This document shows, piece by piece, positions 26,196-35,916 of a stretch of DNA of 64,000 bases. The notes under the pieces are model-generated. The model worked only from the letters and a program-made list of their open reading frames with translations. It had not been told where the DNA came from and did not search any database. The position numbers and the translations under genes were made by a program. This stretch comes from Burkholderia mayonis. GTDB lineage: Bacteria > Pseudomonadota > Gammaproteobacteria > Burkholderiales > Burkholderiaceae. How positions within the stretch are numbered: position 1 is the stretch's first letter; each line of letters opens with the position of its first letter. Location: assembly GCF_001523745.2 (NCBI RefSeq), contig NZ_CP013387.1, positions 1-64,000 on the forward strand. The letters run 5' to 3'.

Positions 26196-27596
26196 TCAAG
26201 CGGCCCACGCTTGCGCCGCTTCGAGCGCGCGCTGCACGTCGGCTTCGGCGAGCACCTCGTCGAGCGTCGTGCGCAGCCGCGAGAACAGCAGGTCGAAATC
26301 GCCGTCCGTATAGCTGAGCGCGGGCGCGAAGCCGAGGATGCCGTCGTTGAACGCACGGAACACGACGCGGTTGCGGTAGGCGGCGGCCGCGATCCGCTCG
26401 GACAGATTGAGCGACGGATCGAAGCGCGCCTTGCTCGTTTTGTCGGCGACGAGTTCGAGCGCGCCGAGCAGCCCGCGCGCGCGCGCGTCGCCGACGAGCG
26501 GATGCGCGCGCAGCGCGTCGAGCCCGCGCGCGAAGCGCGGCGCGTGCGCGATGCCGTTTTCGAGCAGTCCGCCTTCGTGATAGAGGCGCAGCACTTCGAG
26601 TGCGATCGCCGCACTCACCGGATGCGCGGAATACGTGTGGCCGTGGCCGATCGCGGCGTCGATGCTGCCGCCGTCGGCGATACCCCGATAGATCTCGTCG
26701 GATACCAGCACCGCGCCCATCGGCGCGTAGCCCGCGGTCAGGCCCTTCGCGACCGTCATCAGATCGGGCTCGACGCCCTCGGCTTCGCACGCGAAGAGCG
26801 GACCGGTGCGGCCGAAGCCGGTGATCACTTCGTCGGCGACGAACAGGATGCCGAGCCGCGTGCACGCGTCGCGCATCGCCTTGAGCCAGCCGGCGGGCGG
26901 CACGATCACGCCGCCCGAGCCTTGCACCGGCTCGCAGAAGAACGCGGCGACGCGATCGGCGCCCAGTTCCGCGACCTTCGCTTCAAGCGCCGCGACCGAC
27001 GCGGCGATCAGCGCGGCGTCGTCGTCGCCGGCCCGATGGCGGTACGCGTACGGCGATTCGATGTGATGCTGGGTCGGCTGCGGAACGTCGAAGTGGCGAT
27101 GGAACGTCGCGAGCGCGGTGAGCCCCGCGCCGACCGACGACGAACCGTGATAGCCGCGCTCGAGCGCGATCATGTGCTTCTTCTGCGGACGGCCTGTCGA
27201 GTTGAAGTAATGCGTGATGAAGCGCAGTGCCGAATCGACGGCGTCCGAGCCGCCGAGCGTGAAGTAGACGCGCGTGAGCGATTTCGGCGCGAGCGCGGTC
27301 AGCTTCTCGGCGAGCTCGATCGCGGGCGCGGAGCCGAAGTGGAAGTACGCGGTCGCGTACGGCAGGCGCGTCATCTGCTCGGTCGCGACCTTGATGATGC
27401 TGTCGCGGCCGTAGCCGACGTTCACGCACCAGAGGCCCGAGAACGCGTCGAGGAGTTCGTTGCCTTCGATGTCGCGCAGGAACACGCCGTCGGCGGAATC
27501 GAGCACGGTGACGCCGCGCGCCTCGTGCGCGCGGTAACTGACGACGGGATGGATCAGATGCTGGCGATCGGCTTCGATCAACGATGGAATGGTCAT
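26196..27596 (-). CDS. Class-III (omega-type) aminotransferase
   Basis: The 466-aa PLP enzyme has the class-III signature: VADEVITGFGRTG (253-265) with the cofactor Asp255, and the PLP lysine Lys284 in MTVAKGLTAGYAPMGA. It resembles beta-alanine/omega-amino acid:pyruvate or putrescine-type aminotransferases; the exact amine donor cannot be told from sequence alone. It is upstream of an Lrp gene on the same strand, a common regulatory pairing. Confidence 0.88.
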   Translation of the reverse strand: MTIPSLIEADRQHLIHPVVSYRAHEARGVTVLDSADGVFLRDIEGNELLDAFSGLWCVNVGYGRDSIIKVATEQMTRLPYATAYFHFGSAPAIELAEKLTALAPKSLTRVYFTLGGSDAVDSALRFITHYFNSTGRPQKKHMIALERGYHGSSSVGAGLTALATFHRHFDVPQPTQHHIESPYAYRHRAGDDDAALIAASVAALEAKVAELGADRVAAFFCEPVQGSGGVIVPPAGWLKAMRDACTRLGILFVADEVITGFGRTGPLFACEAEGVEPDLMTVAKGLTAGYAPMGAVLVSDEIYRGIADGGSIDAAIGHGHTYSAHPVSAAIALEVLRLYHEGGLLENGIAHAPRFARGLDALRAHPLVGDARARGLLGALELVADKTSKARFDPSLNLSERIAAAAYRNRVVFRAFNDGILGFAPALSYTDGDFDLLFSRLRTTLDEVLAEADVQRALEAAQAWAA

Positions 27597-27997
27597 GGCG
27601 GTGCAGGCCCTCGTTCGAACAAAACGGTGTGGATCCATGCTACCGATCGGACCGTTCACGCGCGCATCCAATTGCCGCGCGGAAACGTACGGATGCGGCG
27701 TTTATGCGGGGCGGGACGGCATTTTCTGCTGCGTTGGTTGAGGCGGCATGGGCGTGGCGCAACGTGCGTCGTGCGTGCATCGCACGACGGCGAGGGGGCT
27801 GGGTTGGTCGTATGCCGCGTCGCGGGGCGTGCGCGCGATTGCGCGAGCCGCGTGTATTTACGTACGGCGCAGCGCGCGGCATGCGAATGCGTCGCGGGCA
27901 GTGAGGGAATCGCGCGTTGCGTCGCGCGCGGTGTGCAGGTTCGGTGCCGGTGCTCATGCCTATGCGCCGAGATCCACGCACCGGGTGCTGCGCAACC
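27597..27997. other. Intergenic region without recognisable genes
   Basis: This 400-bp gap separates the aminotransferase start from a tandem repeat. The open frames here are Arg/Ala-rich and have no family features. It should contain the aminotransferase promoter, but I see no clear motif. Confidence 0.6.
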
Positions 27998-28098
27998 GAC
28001 GAGACGCCCCGACGAGACGCTCAGACAGACGCTCAGACGAGACGCTCAGACGAGACGCTCAGACGAGACGCTCAGACAGACGCTCAGACAGACGCTCA
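27998..28098. repeat. Tandem repeat of 12/13-bp units (VNTR)
   Basis: Eight units follow one another: 13-bp GACGAGACGCTCA and 12-bp GACAGACGCTCA (the first has a variant end). Unit starts are 27998, 28011, 28024, 28036, 28049, 28062, 28075 and 28087. The stop codon of the ghrA-like gene lies inside the last unit. Mixed near-identical units suggest replication slippage. Confidence 0.9.
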
Positions 28099-29022
28099 AT
28101 AACCGCGTGCGCGATCGACGACGCCAACCATCGGCTCTCCCGCGCGATGCCGCGCGAGATTCGCGAGCACCGCCTCGACCGCGGTGTCGGGCCGTGTCGC
28201 GCTGGCGATGTGCGGCGTGATCCGGATGCGCGGATGCGTCCAGAACGGATGGCCGGCCGGCAGCGGTTCGGGATCCGTAACATCGACGATCGCGCTGTCG
28301 AGCTTGCCCGACGCGAGCGCCTCGAGGAGCGCCGCGTCGACGAGCTGCGGGCCGCGCCCGACCTGGATCAGCGACGCGCCATCGGGCAGCGCATCGAACA
28401 CGGGCGTGTCGAGCAGCCCGTGCGTTTCGGGCGTGAGCGGCAGCAGGCAAATGAGGATGTCCGAGCGCGCGAGCAGCGCGGCGAGCTCCGCTTTGCCCGC
28501 GTAGCATTCGATGCCTTCCAGCGTGCGCGGCGTGCGGCTCCAGCCGGCGCAAGGAAAGCCGAAGCGGCGCAGCGTGTCGAGCACCGCCTGACCGAGCATC
28601 CCGAGGCCGAGCACGCCGATGCGCCGCGACGCGGCGGCGCGCACGGGCTTTGCTCGCCACATTTGCATGCGTTGCAGCGTTGCGTAGTCGAACAGGTCGC
28701 GATGAATCGTCAGCACGGCCTGCGTCACGTATTCGACCATTCCTTCGACGATCCCCGGCTCGATCATCCGCACGACCGGGATGTGCGCGGGCACGCACGA
28801 CAGATCGAACTGATCGACGCCCGCGCCGACCGAGAACACGACTTCGAGATTCGGCATCAGCCGCAGCGGATCGTCGGGCGGTTGCCACGCGGCCAGATAA
28901 CGGACGGCGGCCGGGTCGCCGATGTCCGGCCACAAACGGAACGGGACGTCGGGCGCCTTCTCAGCGAAAAGACGCGCCCATTGCGCGCCGCGCGCGGGAT
29001 CGGCCTTGTAGACGAAAGTCAT
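28096..29022 (-). CDS. ghrA: Glyoxylate/hydroxypyruvate reductase A-like 2-hydroxyacid dehydrogenase
   Basis: The 308-aa protein matches the GhrA branch of D-2-hydroxyacid dehydrogenases. The NAD(P) motif GVLGLGMLGQ is near residue 136, followed by a catalytic Arg region (VGRGPQLVD), a DVTDPEPLP segment with Glu, and the catalytic His in HPRIRITPHIAS. It likely reduces glyoxylate or hydroxypyruvate. It follows a GNAT gene by 32 bp in an operon. Its TGA stop is inside a tandem repeat, so copy-number changes there could move the 3' end but not the core. Confidence 0.88.
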   Translation of the reverse strand: MTFVYKADPARGAQWARLFAEKAPDVPFRLWPDIGDPAAVRYLAAWQPPDDPLRLMPNLEVVFSVGAGVDQFDLSCVPAHIPVVRMIEPGIVEGMVEYVTQAVLTIHRDLFDYATLQRMQMWRAKPVRAAASRRIGVLGLGMLGQAVLDTLRRFGFPCAGWSRTPRTLEGIECYAGKAELAALLARSDILICLLPLTPETHGLLDTPVFDALPDGASLIQVGRGPQLVDAALLEALASGKLDSAIVDVTDPEPLPAGHPFWTHPRIRITPHIASATRPDTAVEAVLANLARHRAGEPMVGVVDRARGY

Positions 29023-29054
29023 CGGATGACGCGTGCGGTTGCGGTCGCGCGGGA

Positions 29055-29915
29055 TCAGCCGAGCGCCGGATTGACGATCGCGAACTGCCGCAGCGACGGA
29101 TCGCGCTCGGGCGCTTCGCCGCGCACCATCGCGAGGCCCGAATCGACGCGCCGCAGCCCGAGCCCTTCGAGCCAGTCGGACAGGCCGCTGTCGCCCGGCA
29201 CGTCGATCCGCACGAACATGCCGGCGTGCAGCGCGAGCCAGTGGTTGACCAGCGCCTGCGCACGCAGTGCGTCCGACGCGATCACCGGACCGATCACGTG
29301 GCCGCGACCGAAGCGGCGGAACAGCGCGAAGCCGAGCAGTTCGCCGTCGCGGTCGAGCGCGATGCCGCTCGCGGCATCGCGCAGCGCGTCGATCACGGCG
29401 CTGCGGTCGTAGCCGCACGCGCGCGACGCGAGTGCACCGAGGTGCGCCGTGTCGTTGACGCCGATCGGCCGCAAGCGCTCGCCGGGTGGCAGCGAAATCA
29501 GCGGCGGATGGCACGCGGCGCCCTGGTGCTGCTCGATGGTGCCGATCGGCTTGAAGCCGAACTTCGCGTAGAGCGGCTCGCCTGCGGGCGTCGCGTGCAG
29601 GAACATCGTGCGCTCGCCGAGATCGTCGATGACCCGCGCGAGCAGTTCGCGACCGATGCCGCGGCCTTGCTGGTCCGGTGCGACGATCACCATGCCGAGC
29701 GACGCGTGCGCATCGCCGTGGCGCCAGCCGAGCGCGGTGCCGATCACGCCGCTTTCGTCCGCGGCGACGAAGCCGCTGCCGAGCTTCGCGACGAAGCGCC
29801 AGTCGTCGACGCGATGCGGCCACTGGAAGCTGCTGGACAGGCGCTGAGCGGTGTCGACGTCGTCCTGGGTGAACGGGCGAAAGGTAAGCGTGCGGGAGGC
29901 GTTGGTTTCGGCCAC
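29055..29915 (-). CDS. GNAT-family acetyltransferase with two domains
   Basis: The 286-aa protein has an N-terminal GNAT domain (about 10-140; VIVAPDQQGRGIGRELLARV is the acetyl-CoA loop) and a second, degenerate GNAT-like half (about 150-280). The start is GTG, preceded by GGAG. It heads a two-gene operon with the ghrA-like gene. The substrate is unknown. Confidence 0.82.
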   Translation of the reverse strand: MAETNASRTLTFRPFTQDDVDTAQRLSSSFQWPHRVDDWRFVAKLGSGFVAADESGVIGTALGWRHGDAHASLGMVIVAPDQQGRGIGRELLARVIDDLGERTMFLHATPAGEPLYAKFGFKPIGTIEQHQGAACHPPLISLPPGERLRPIGVNDTAHLGALASRACGYDRSAVIDALRDAASGIALDRDGELLGFALFRRFGRGHVIGPVIASDALRAQALVNHWLALHAGMFVRIDVPGDSGLSDWLEGLGLRRVDSGLAMVRGEAPERDPSLRQFAIVNPALG

Positions 29916-30065
29916 GCTGGACTCCGGTTTGAAAGGCTGACGCCGCTACTGTGGCAGGCGCGCCACGGGGTGGATAGGACGATCCGCTTGTTTTCGGCGG
30001 CGCAGGCGATTTTCTTCCGCGAATTTCGCGGCGAGACGATTTTGACCCTGGTTATGCTCGTTGAG

Positions 30066-30149
30066 TTCGACGTTCGACGTTCGACGTTCGACGTTCGACG
30101 TTCGACGTTCGACGTTCGACGTTCGACGTTCGACGTTCGACGTTCGACG
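30066..30149. repeat. Twelve perfect tandem copies of TTCGACG (VNTR)
   Basis: A 7-bp unit repeats 12 times without change over 84 bp, then breaks off in a partial copy. It lies in the 530-bp gap between the GNAT start (29915) and the membrane-protein gene ending at 30446. The unit is not a multiple of 3, so it is unlikely to be coding. The rest of that gap shows no gene. Confidence 0.92.
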
Positions 30150-30445
30150 TTCGCTCCGGCCGATGGGCCGGCCGGCGTCACCCGGTTCGGCTTCTCCCGC
30201 CATGAAGGCGCCGCCGATTTGATTGGCGCGGCATGCGTATCGTCCGATCGCGATGTTCAAAGCCTCGGCCCGCGGGCGGCGACGCCGTTGCCTGAGCGTC
30301 GGCATATCCGGCGCAGCACGTCGTCATCGCCGATCATCGGGGGACAGTCGGCGCATCGCGTCGTTCGCGACTCGCGACGGCGCTTGCCGTTTCGCGCATC
30401 GCGCGACGATTCGTTCCACGCGTGCGTCGGCTCACCGCGTGCACC

Positions 30446-30964
30446 TCACAGGCGCTGTCGCTTCGCGAGCGTCAACACCCGTTCCCAGCGCAGCGCGTCG
30501 CGCTTGTCGTCCATCGGCAGCTTCCATTCGGCGCGCCGATCGTCGCGTACGGCGACGACCAGATACCAGCGGCCGTCGAACGCTTCCGCGCGGCAGCCGC
30601 TCAGATCGGTGAGCGTGTAGCGGCCGTCGGCGCCGTCCTGCGACAGCCACAGCAGCCCCTTCGTCGCCGATACGCGCAGATCGCCCCACGCGCGCCGAAG
30701 CACGTGGGTCCACCCGTCCTCGCGCGTGTTCGGCGCGACGTCGCGCCGCCGCCGGACCCAGTGCGCGACCGCCGCGCCGATCACGGCGATCGCGCCGACC
30801 GCCGCGCCGATCGCGATGGCGTCGCCGAAGCGCGCGGCGATCGCATGAAACGTATGGACAGCGCCCCAGATCAATGCGACGAGTGCGAATAGAACGACCA
30901 GAATCGGCATGGCGAAGGTGCGAATGCGGCGAAGAATTGCGGCAAGGGAATGCACGGCCGGCAT
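30446..30964 (-). CDS. Inner-membrane protein of unknown function
   Basis: The 172-aa product has two N-terminal membrane segments (about 18-37 and 48-68), a short Arg-rich loop, and a cytoplasmic domain of about 100 residues with PH-like composition (WGDLRVSATKGLLWLS, then YTLTDLSGCRAEAFDGRWYL). No family name can be given with confidence. It lies 22 bp downstream of the patatin gene on the same strand and may be cotranscribed with it. Confidence 0.65.
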   Translation of the reverse strand: MPAVHSLAAILRRIRTFAMPILVVLFALVALIWGAVHTFHAIAARFGDAIAIGAAVGAIAVIGAAVAHWVRRRRDVAPNTREDGWTHVLRRAWGDLRVSATKGLLWLSQDGADGRYTLTDLSGCRAEAFDGRWYLVVAVRDDRRAEWKLPMDDKRDALRWERVLTLAKRQRL

Positions 30965-30986
30965 GCGCCGGCCGCGAGCGAAGACG

Positions 30987-32225
30987 TTACCGGATCCGGT
31001 GAATGTCGTGCGTGACGAAGCCCGCGTCGTTGTCCGGCAGCGTGAGGCCGTGCTTCACGGCGAGCGTCTTGCGGATGTCCGCGAGGCCCGCCGACCAGTG
31101 GTCGCGCATCGTCGACGCGCCGAACTGATAGTCCTTGTAGTGCTGCTCGTATGCTTTCTGCTGATAGATGAGATGCTGGACGTTGTAGCGCTTGCTGCAC
31201 GACAGCGTCTCGGCCTGCTGGCACCACGGATCGTTCTTGCGCAGGTCGTCTGGCACCTGGTCGAGCACGCGGCGCAGCACGTTGCGAAAGCGCTGCTCGC
31301 GTTGCAGCGTGTCGGTGATCAAGCGTGTGCGGCTCGAATATTGAACGTCTTTCGTGCGCTCGGTCACTTCGTTCATCGATTCCGGCAGCGGCCCGCGCGC
31401 GCTCCACAGGTCGACCTGGAACGCGAGCGTGTCGCGGCGCGGCGACGCGCGCAGCACTTCCATCAGCGGCGTGTTCGATACGATGCCGCCGTCCCAGTAG
31501 AACTCGCCGTCGATCTCGACGGGCGGGAATGCGGGTGGCAGCGCGCCCGACGCCATGAAATGCTCGGGACGCAGCGTCGCCTTCGTGTTGTCGAAGTAGA
31601 TGAAGTTGCCCGTACCGACGTTTACCGCGCCGACCGACACGCGCGTCTCGCCCGAATTGATCCGGTCGAAGTCGCACAGCTTGAGGAGCGTCGAACGCAG
31701 CGCGGACGTGTCGTAATAGCTGACCTTCTCCGGCGGATGCGTCGCGCCCGGCAGCGGCGGCGGGAAGCGCGGCACGAAGAAGCCGCGCTGTCCTTGCACG
31801 ACCGCGCTCGCCGCCTGGCTCGCGGTGAAGAACGTGCGCACGTAATCGTGGCTGTTGAAGAGCGCGGCTTCGAACACGGCCGGCAACGCGGGGAAGAACG
31901 CGGGCTGGCAGATCGTGTTCCAGAACTCGCGCAGCCGCTCGACGCGCCGCTCGGGCGGATTGCCGGCGATCAGCGCGGTGTTCAGCGCGCCGATCGAAAT
32001 GCCGGCGATCCAGTTGAGCGGAACGCCTGCTTCGTGCAGCCCTTCGAATACGCCGGCCTGATACGCGCCGAGCGCGCCGCCGCCTTGCAGCACGAGCGCG
32101 ATCGTTTCGTACGGCAGATCGTGGAACGGCGCATGAGCCTGTTCGAGCGCGTGCGGCACGCTTGCTTCGTTGTGCAGGTCCGCCGGATCGACGGCCTGCT
32201 TTTCGGTACGGGCGTGCGGCTTCAT
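30987..32225 (-). CDS. Patatin-like phospholipase
   Basis: The 412-aa protein contains a patatin domain: oxyanion motif [10 protein letters not shown] (47-56), nucleophile Ser77 in GISIG and the catalytic Asp245 in DGG. A C-terminal helical extension of about 130 residues follows. It is a lipid acyl hydrolase, or possibly a hydrolase linked to polyhydroxybutyrate, given its neighbours. Its ATG overlaps the stop of the 3-hydroxybutyrate dehydrogenase gene (ATGA), so the two are translationally coupled. Confidence 0.9.
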   Translation of the reverse strand: MKPHARTEKQAVDPADLHNEASVPHALEQAHAPFHDLPYETIALVLQGGGALGAYQAGVFEGLHEAGVPLNWIAGISIGALNTALIAGNPPERRVERLREFWNTICQPAFFPALPAVFEAALFNSHDYVRTFFTASQAASAVVQGQRGFFVPRFPPPLPGATHPPEKVSYYDTSALRSTLLKLCDFDRINSGETRVSVGAVNVGTGNFIYFDNTKATLRPEHFMASGALPPAFPPVEIDGEFYWDGGIVSNTPLMEVLRASPRRDTLAFQVDLWSARGPLPESMNEVTERTKDVQYSSRTRLITDTLQREQRFRNVLRRVLDQVPDDLRKNDPWCQQAETLSCSKRYNVQHLIYQQKAYEQHYKDYQFGASTMRDHWSAGLADIRKTLAVKHGLTLPDNDAGFVTHDIHRIR

Positions 32226-33007
32226 TGCATGAACCAGCCGTGACTGACGATGAACGACTGGCCGGTCAGCGCCGCGCTCGGGAACGCCGACAGGAACAGC
32301 ACCGTCTTCGCGACATCCTCGACGGTCGTGAACACCCCGTCGACCGTCTGACCGAGCATCACCTTCTTCACGACTTCCTCTTCGCTGATCCCGAGCTCCT
32401 TCGCCTGCTCCGGAATCTGCTTGTCGACGAGCGGCGTGCGCACGAAGCCCGGACACACCACGTGCGAGCGCACGTTGTGCTTCGCGCCTTCCTTCGCCAG
32501 CACGCGCGCAAGCCCCAGCAGCCCGTGCTTCGCCGTCACGTACGCCGACTTCAGCGGCGACGCCTCGTGCGAATGCACCGAGCCCATGTAGATCACGACG
32601 CCGCCGCGATCGTCCCGGTACATGTGCTTGAGCGCGGCCTTCGTCGTCAGGAACGCCCCGTCCACGTGAATCGCCTGCATCTTCTTCCAGTCGGCGAACG
32701 CATAGTGCTCGATCGGATTGACGATCTGGATGCCCGCGTTCGACACCAGGATGTCGACCGAGCCGAACGTTTCGGCAACCTTGTCGATGCCGGCGTTGAC
32801 CGCGTCTTCGTTCGTCACGTCCATCGCGACGCCGATCGCCTTGCCGCCCGCCTGCTTGATCTGCTCGGCGACCGCGTTCGCGCCGTCCTGATTCAGATCC
32901 GCGATCGCGACCGCCGCGCCCGCGCGCGCGAGCTCCAGCGCGATTTCCTTGCCGATGCCGCTTGCTGCGCCTGTCACGACCGCGGTCTTGCCATTCAGAT
33001 TGCTCAT
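32222..33007 (-). CDS. bdhA: 3-hydroxybutyrate dehydrogenase
   Basis: The 261-aa short-chain dehydrogenase has the cofactor motif TGAASGIG (12-19), NAGIQ, and the catalytic Ser143, Tyr156 and Lys160. Sequence and length match D-3-hydroxybutyrate dehydrogenase, which interconverts 3-hydroxybutyrate and acetoacetate with NAD. It lies between acetoacetate decarboxylase and a patatin in one operon, which fits ketone-body or polyhydroxybutyrate breakdown. AGGAA precedes the ATG. Confidence 0.92.
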   Translation of the reverse strand: MSNLNGKTAVVTGAASGIGKEIALELARAGAAVAIADLNQDGANAVAEQIKQAGGKAIGVAMDVTNEDAVNAGIDKVAETFGSVDILVSNAGIQIVNPIEHYAFADWKKMQAIHVDGAFLTTKAALKHMYRDDRGGVVIYMGSVHSHEASPLKSAYVTAKHGLLGLARVLAKEGAKHNVRSHVVCPGFVRTPLVDKQIPEQAKELGISEEEVVKKVMLGQTVDGVFTTVEDVAKTVLFLSAFPSAALTGQSFIVSHGWFMQ

Positions 33008-33053
33008 GATCGAATTCCTGTCCAGAAAGTAGTAGGGAAGGATGCAGCGCGCG

Positions 33054-33794
33054 TTACTGCGCGAGGTAATCGTAGACGACTTCGCCGAGGCCGAGCGTCA
33101 AATCGGCGATCAGATGGCGCGCTTCGACGATCTCGAGCACTGGCAGATCGGCGACGGGCGCGAGCGCATGCGGCGCGAGCTCCAGCGACGCGGGGCCCGT
33201 CCATGCGCCCTTCATCTTGATGTCCTGCAGGTAGTAGCGCACGAGCTCGCAGACGCGCGCCGAGCCGTCGACGTGCGGAATGATCTTCAGCAGGAAGTTC
33301 GCGCCGGCGAGGCGCTTCTGCTGCTCGTCGAGATCGAGCTCCTTGTGCTTGTAGCCCATCGTGCCCGTCGCGACGCGCACGGGGCCGTAGTCGAGCGTGC
33401 CGAGCAGCGTGTCGATGTGCGTTTCCAGCGTCGGCTGCGCGAGCTTCTTCGGGAATCCCCACAATTCGCGGCCGCCTGCGATCGGCGGATGATCGTTCAG
33501 ATACATCGCGAGCGTGTAGCCGCCCGGCTGGCCGTTGTATTCGACGGGGATCACCTGTCCACTCTCGGTGTAATCGCCGAAGCCGGTCGAATCGGCCATG
33601 CGGATGAACTCGTAATGGACGAGCGGTTCCTTGACTTCGAGCGGTTCCGGCACGATTTCGCGGAGACGGTCGATGTCGGTGCGATAGGTGATGATCAGGA
33701 ATTCGCGATTGACGAAACGATAAGGGCCCATCGGAAACGCCGGGCTCGTGAGCGGCATCGCGAATGCTTTCGATCGGACTTGGCTGGGCTTCAT
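33054..33794 (-). CDS. adc: Acetoacetate decarboxylase
   Basis: The 246-aa enzyme decarboxylates acetoacetate to acetone and CO2. The Schiff-base lysine region [10 protein letters not shown] has Lys116-Lys117, matching the adjacent lysine pair of the clostridial enzyme. Other conserved parts are GFGDYTE and [20 protein letters not shown] precedes the ATG. It is the first gene of the adc-bdhA-patatin operon. Iteron-like sites lie about 205 bp upstream of its start. Confidence 0.93.
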   Translation of the reverse strand: MKPSQVRSKAFAMPLTSPAFPMGPYRFVNREFLIITYRTDIDRLREIVPEPLEVKEPLVHYEFIRMADSTGFGDYTESGQVIPVEYNGQPGGYTLAMYLNDHPPIAGGRELWGFPKKLAQPTLETHIDTLLGTLDYGPVRVATGTMGYKHKELDLDEQQKRLAGANFLLKIIPHVDGSARVCELVRYYLQDIKMKGAWTGPASLELAPHALAPVADLPVLEIVEARHLIADLTLGLGEVVYDYLAQ

Positions 33795-33998
33795 GCGGAC
33801 TCCTTGTTGATCGCTTCGTTGTCGGGGTGCCGATATCGTATGCCTCTGCGAATCGATTGTGCGATGCCGCAACTGGAAAAGATTATTGCGCAAATCGAGG
33901 CAGTGAAATGACAAATATTGACAGTGTTGCGGACGTCGTAACGAACGCGCGCCGGCGGGTGACGGACAGCGGGTCGCCGGCGCTTCGTCGCGGCAAAC

Positions 33999-34036
33999 GG
34001 TGAGTTTTTTCGGGGGCTATGGTGAGCATTTACGGG
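33999..34036 (-). promoter_or_regulatory. Pair of dispersed iterons 22 bp apart
   Basis: GGTGAGTTTTTTCGGG at 33999-34014 is a perfect inverse iteron and GGTGAGCATTTACGGG at 34021-34036 differs at one conserved base. Their starts are 22 bp apart, the same interval as in the tandem end of the origin array. They lie in the 469-bp gap between divergent adc and the PAP2 gene; nothing else is recognised in that gap. Confidence 0.7.
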
Positions 34037-34263
34037 ACACGTGAAACGAATGTGAACGACAGCCCGAAATCGCATGCTGCGCCGCGCGACGCGTACGATT
34101 GAACTTTTGGGGAATGACCGTCCTCGAAGAAGTGCGTTGTAGAATTTTCGATTTTCCTTTCGATCTCGCGGCGCTTCGGGTTAAGCCTTTCTTAAGCGTG
34201 CGCGTCCTAGCATCGTTCGAACCGGTGACCCGGTGCCGTTCGATTCGCTACCGTTTCAGCCCC

Positions 34264-34860
34264 ATGCAGAACTTCAATCTCATTGTCTTTTCCGCGCTCA
34301 ATGCGGGTTCCGCTTCGCATCTCGCCGCCGTTCGCTTCGGCGTGTTCGCCGCCGATTGGCTCGTCTATGCGGTGCCCGCGCTGCTGCTGTTGACCTGGGT
34401 AATGGGCGCGCGCCCGACGCGTCGCCAGGCGATCGAAGCGGGCGTCGGCGCATGTGTCGCGCTCGCGCTCGCGCAGGTGATCGGCCACTTCTGGTATTCG
34501 CCGCGGCCGTTCGTGCTCGGCATCGGCACACAACTGATTCCGCACGCGCCGGACGGCTCGTTTCCGAGCGATCACGCGACGTTCGTCTGCAGCGTCGCGG
34601 CGGGCTTGCTCATCGCGGGCACGACGCGCGCGGCGGGCCTCGCGCTCGCCGTCATCGCGGCAGCGGTCGGATGGGGGCGCATCTACGTCGGCGTGCACTG
34701 GCCGCTCGACATCGCGGGCGGCGCACTCGTCGGAACCGCCGGCGCGCTTGCCGCTCATCTGTATGGCCGTCCGGTGACGGCGCTGCTCGACCGGATCGGC
34801 GAATCCGTGCATGCGGTCGCGTTCACGCGATTGCACGAGCGGTCGATTCGTATCGACTGA
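34264..34860 (+). CDS. PAP2-family phosphatase, probable undecaprenyl pyrophosphate phosphatase (BcrC-like)
   Basis: The 198-aa integral membrane protein contains the three PAP2 motifs: the first ends at WYSPRP (77-82), the second is FPSDHA (100-105) with the catalytic His, and the third is GRIYVGVHWPLD (138-149). It probably recycles the lipid carrier for wall and polysaccharide synthesis, facing the periplasm. The ATG at 34264 begins the family-length protein; the frame is open upstream without homology. Confidence 0.88.
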   Translation: MQNFNLIVFSALNAGSASHLAAVRFGVFAADWLVYAVPALLLLTWVMGARPTRRQAIEAGVGACVALALAQVIGHFWYSPRPFVLGIGTQLIPHAPDGSFPSDHATFVCSVAAGLLIAGTTRAAGLALAVIAAAVGWGRIYVGVHWPLDIAGGALVGTAGALAAHLYGRPVTALLDRIGESVHAVAFTRLHERSIRID

Positions 34861-34882
34861 CGATAATCGGCGGGAATCCGAA

Positions 34883-35119
34883 TCAACCGGGCGTTCTCGT
34901 CTGGGTGGCGTTGCTCGTCGAGTTGGGCTCGACGTCGGCGCCGCCGTGCAATTCGACGTTTTCGGTCTGTCGCTGGCGCGCGGCTTCACGATCGAGCGCG
35001 CTGTCTTTCAGGATCGCGCACATCGCGACGAACAGCGCGAGCGCGATTGCGCCGAGTCCGCAATAGCCGGCGATTCTGAGCGTCTTCGCGATGCCTGCGT
35101 GGGTGTGGTGGCGAGTCAT
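34883..35119 (-). CDS. Small single-pass membrane protein
   Basis: The 78-aa product has a basic N-terminus (MTRHHTHAGIAKTLR), one hydrophobic span (about 17-37) and a polar tail rich in Glu, Asn and Thr. It converges with the PAP2 gene (22 bp between stops). No family is recognised; length and composition make it plausible but not certain. Confidence 0.45.
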   Translation of the reverse strand: MTRHHTHAGIAKTLRIAGYCGLGAIALALFVAMCAILKDSALDREAARQRQTENVELHGGADVEPNSTSNATQTRTPG

Positions 35120-35916
35120 GGTCGCGTATCCGGGTGACGACGCGCGAGGTTGCGCGCTCTCGTTCTCATTCGACGCGGAAAAATGCGGCGACGCGTCGTG
35201 CTTTTTCGATATTCGGATCACGGGCGGCGCGGGCCACTTTGCCCCGGAGTCCGCCGACGTGTGCCGCGACGGCTTTGCCGAACCGGCCTCGTGCCGTCGA
35301 GATAGGTATAGGACACGGGCGGCTCGGATGCAACTCCGTTCGTGTCGAGACGACGCTTGCATCGATGCGCGGGCGTCGAAAGGCGATCGACGGAATGCAA
35401 CCGCATGGGATTCGACGGATGCGGCTGTGGCTTCCATTTACGGGAAATCGGCCGCGAAACGCATAAAGAGGTTTTGTCGAAGCCGTCGCGCGCATTGAAG
35501 TGCGTGGCGCGGTACGCACTTCGATGCGATTGCGCCTCGGCTGGCAGTGCGGCCGCATGACTCAATGCGTACGAGGATTGCGCGCCGCGATCCGTGCGTG
35601 GCGAGCGCCGCCGAGCACGATTATTTCGAGATACGCCGATGCGCGGTGGCGACGCGGATGCGATTTCGTTCGGACGAAAACGCAGTGCGATGGCCGATGC
35701 CGCGCGCGGGCGTCTTTCGATACCGGCGTACCGGCGCATCTATGCGCGCGCGCGCCGCCGACCCGATCTACAGAGGATTCAAGCGCGACGAGTGTGTGTC
35801 GGCAATGCCGCACTTCGTATCCGCGCCGTGCGCTCGGCAGCGGCATGACGCGAGCATGCGCGCCGCGGAATCGTCGAACGTCGAACGCGTGTGCCGCGTT
35901 CGACTCGCTCATCGCG
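35120..35916. other. 800-bp stretch with no recognisable gene
   Basis: Several Arg/Ala-rich open frames cross this region on both strands, but none has family features, a good start site or sensible composition. I see no clear repeats or RNA genes. It may be degraded sequence. Confidence 0.6.

Noticed and set aside
27640..27981. 113-aa ORF between the aminotransferase and the 28-kb repeat
   Set aside because: Arg-rich composition, no start signal and no recognisable domain.
27998..28098. Possible CRISPR array
   Set aside because: Units are contiguous 12/13-mers without spacers, and no cas genes are present.
29744..30305. ORFs encoding a repeated heptapeptide across the 30.1-kb repeat
   Set aside because: They arise only because the 7-bp repeat is open in several frames; no protein features outside it.
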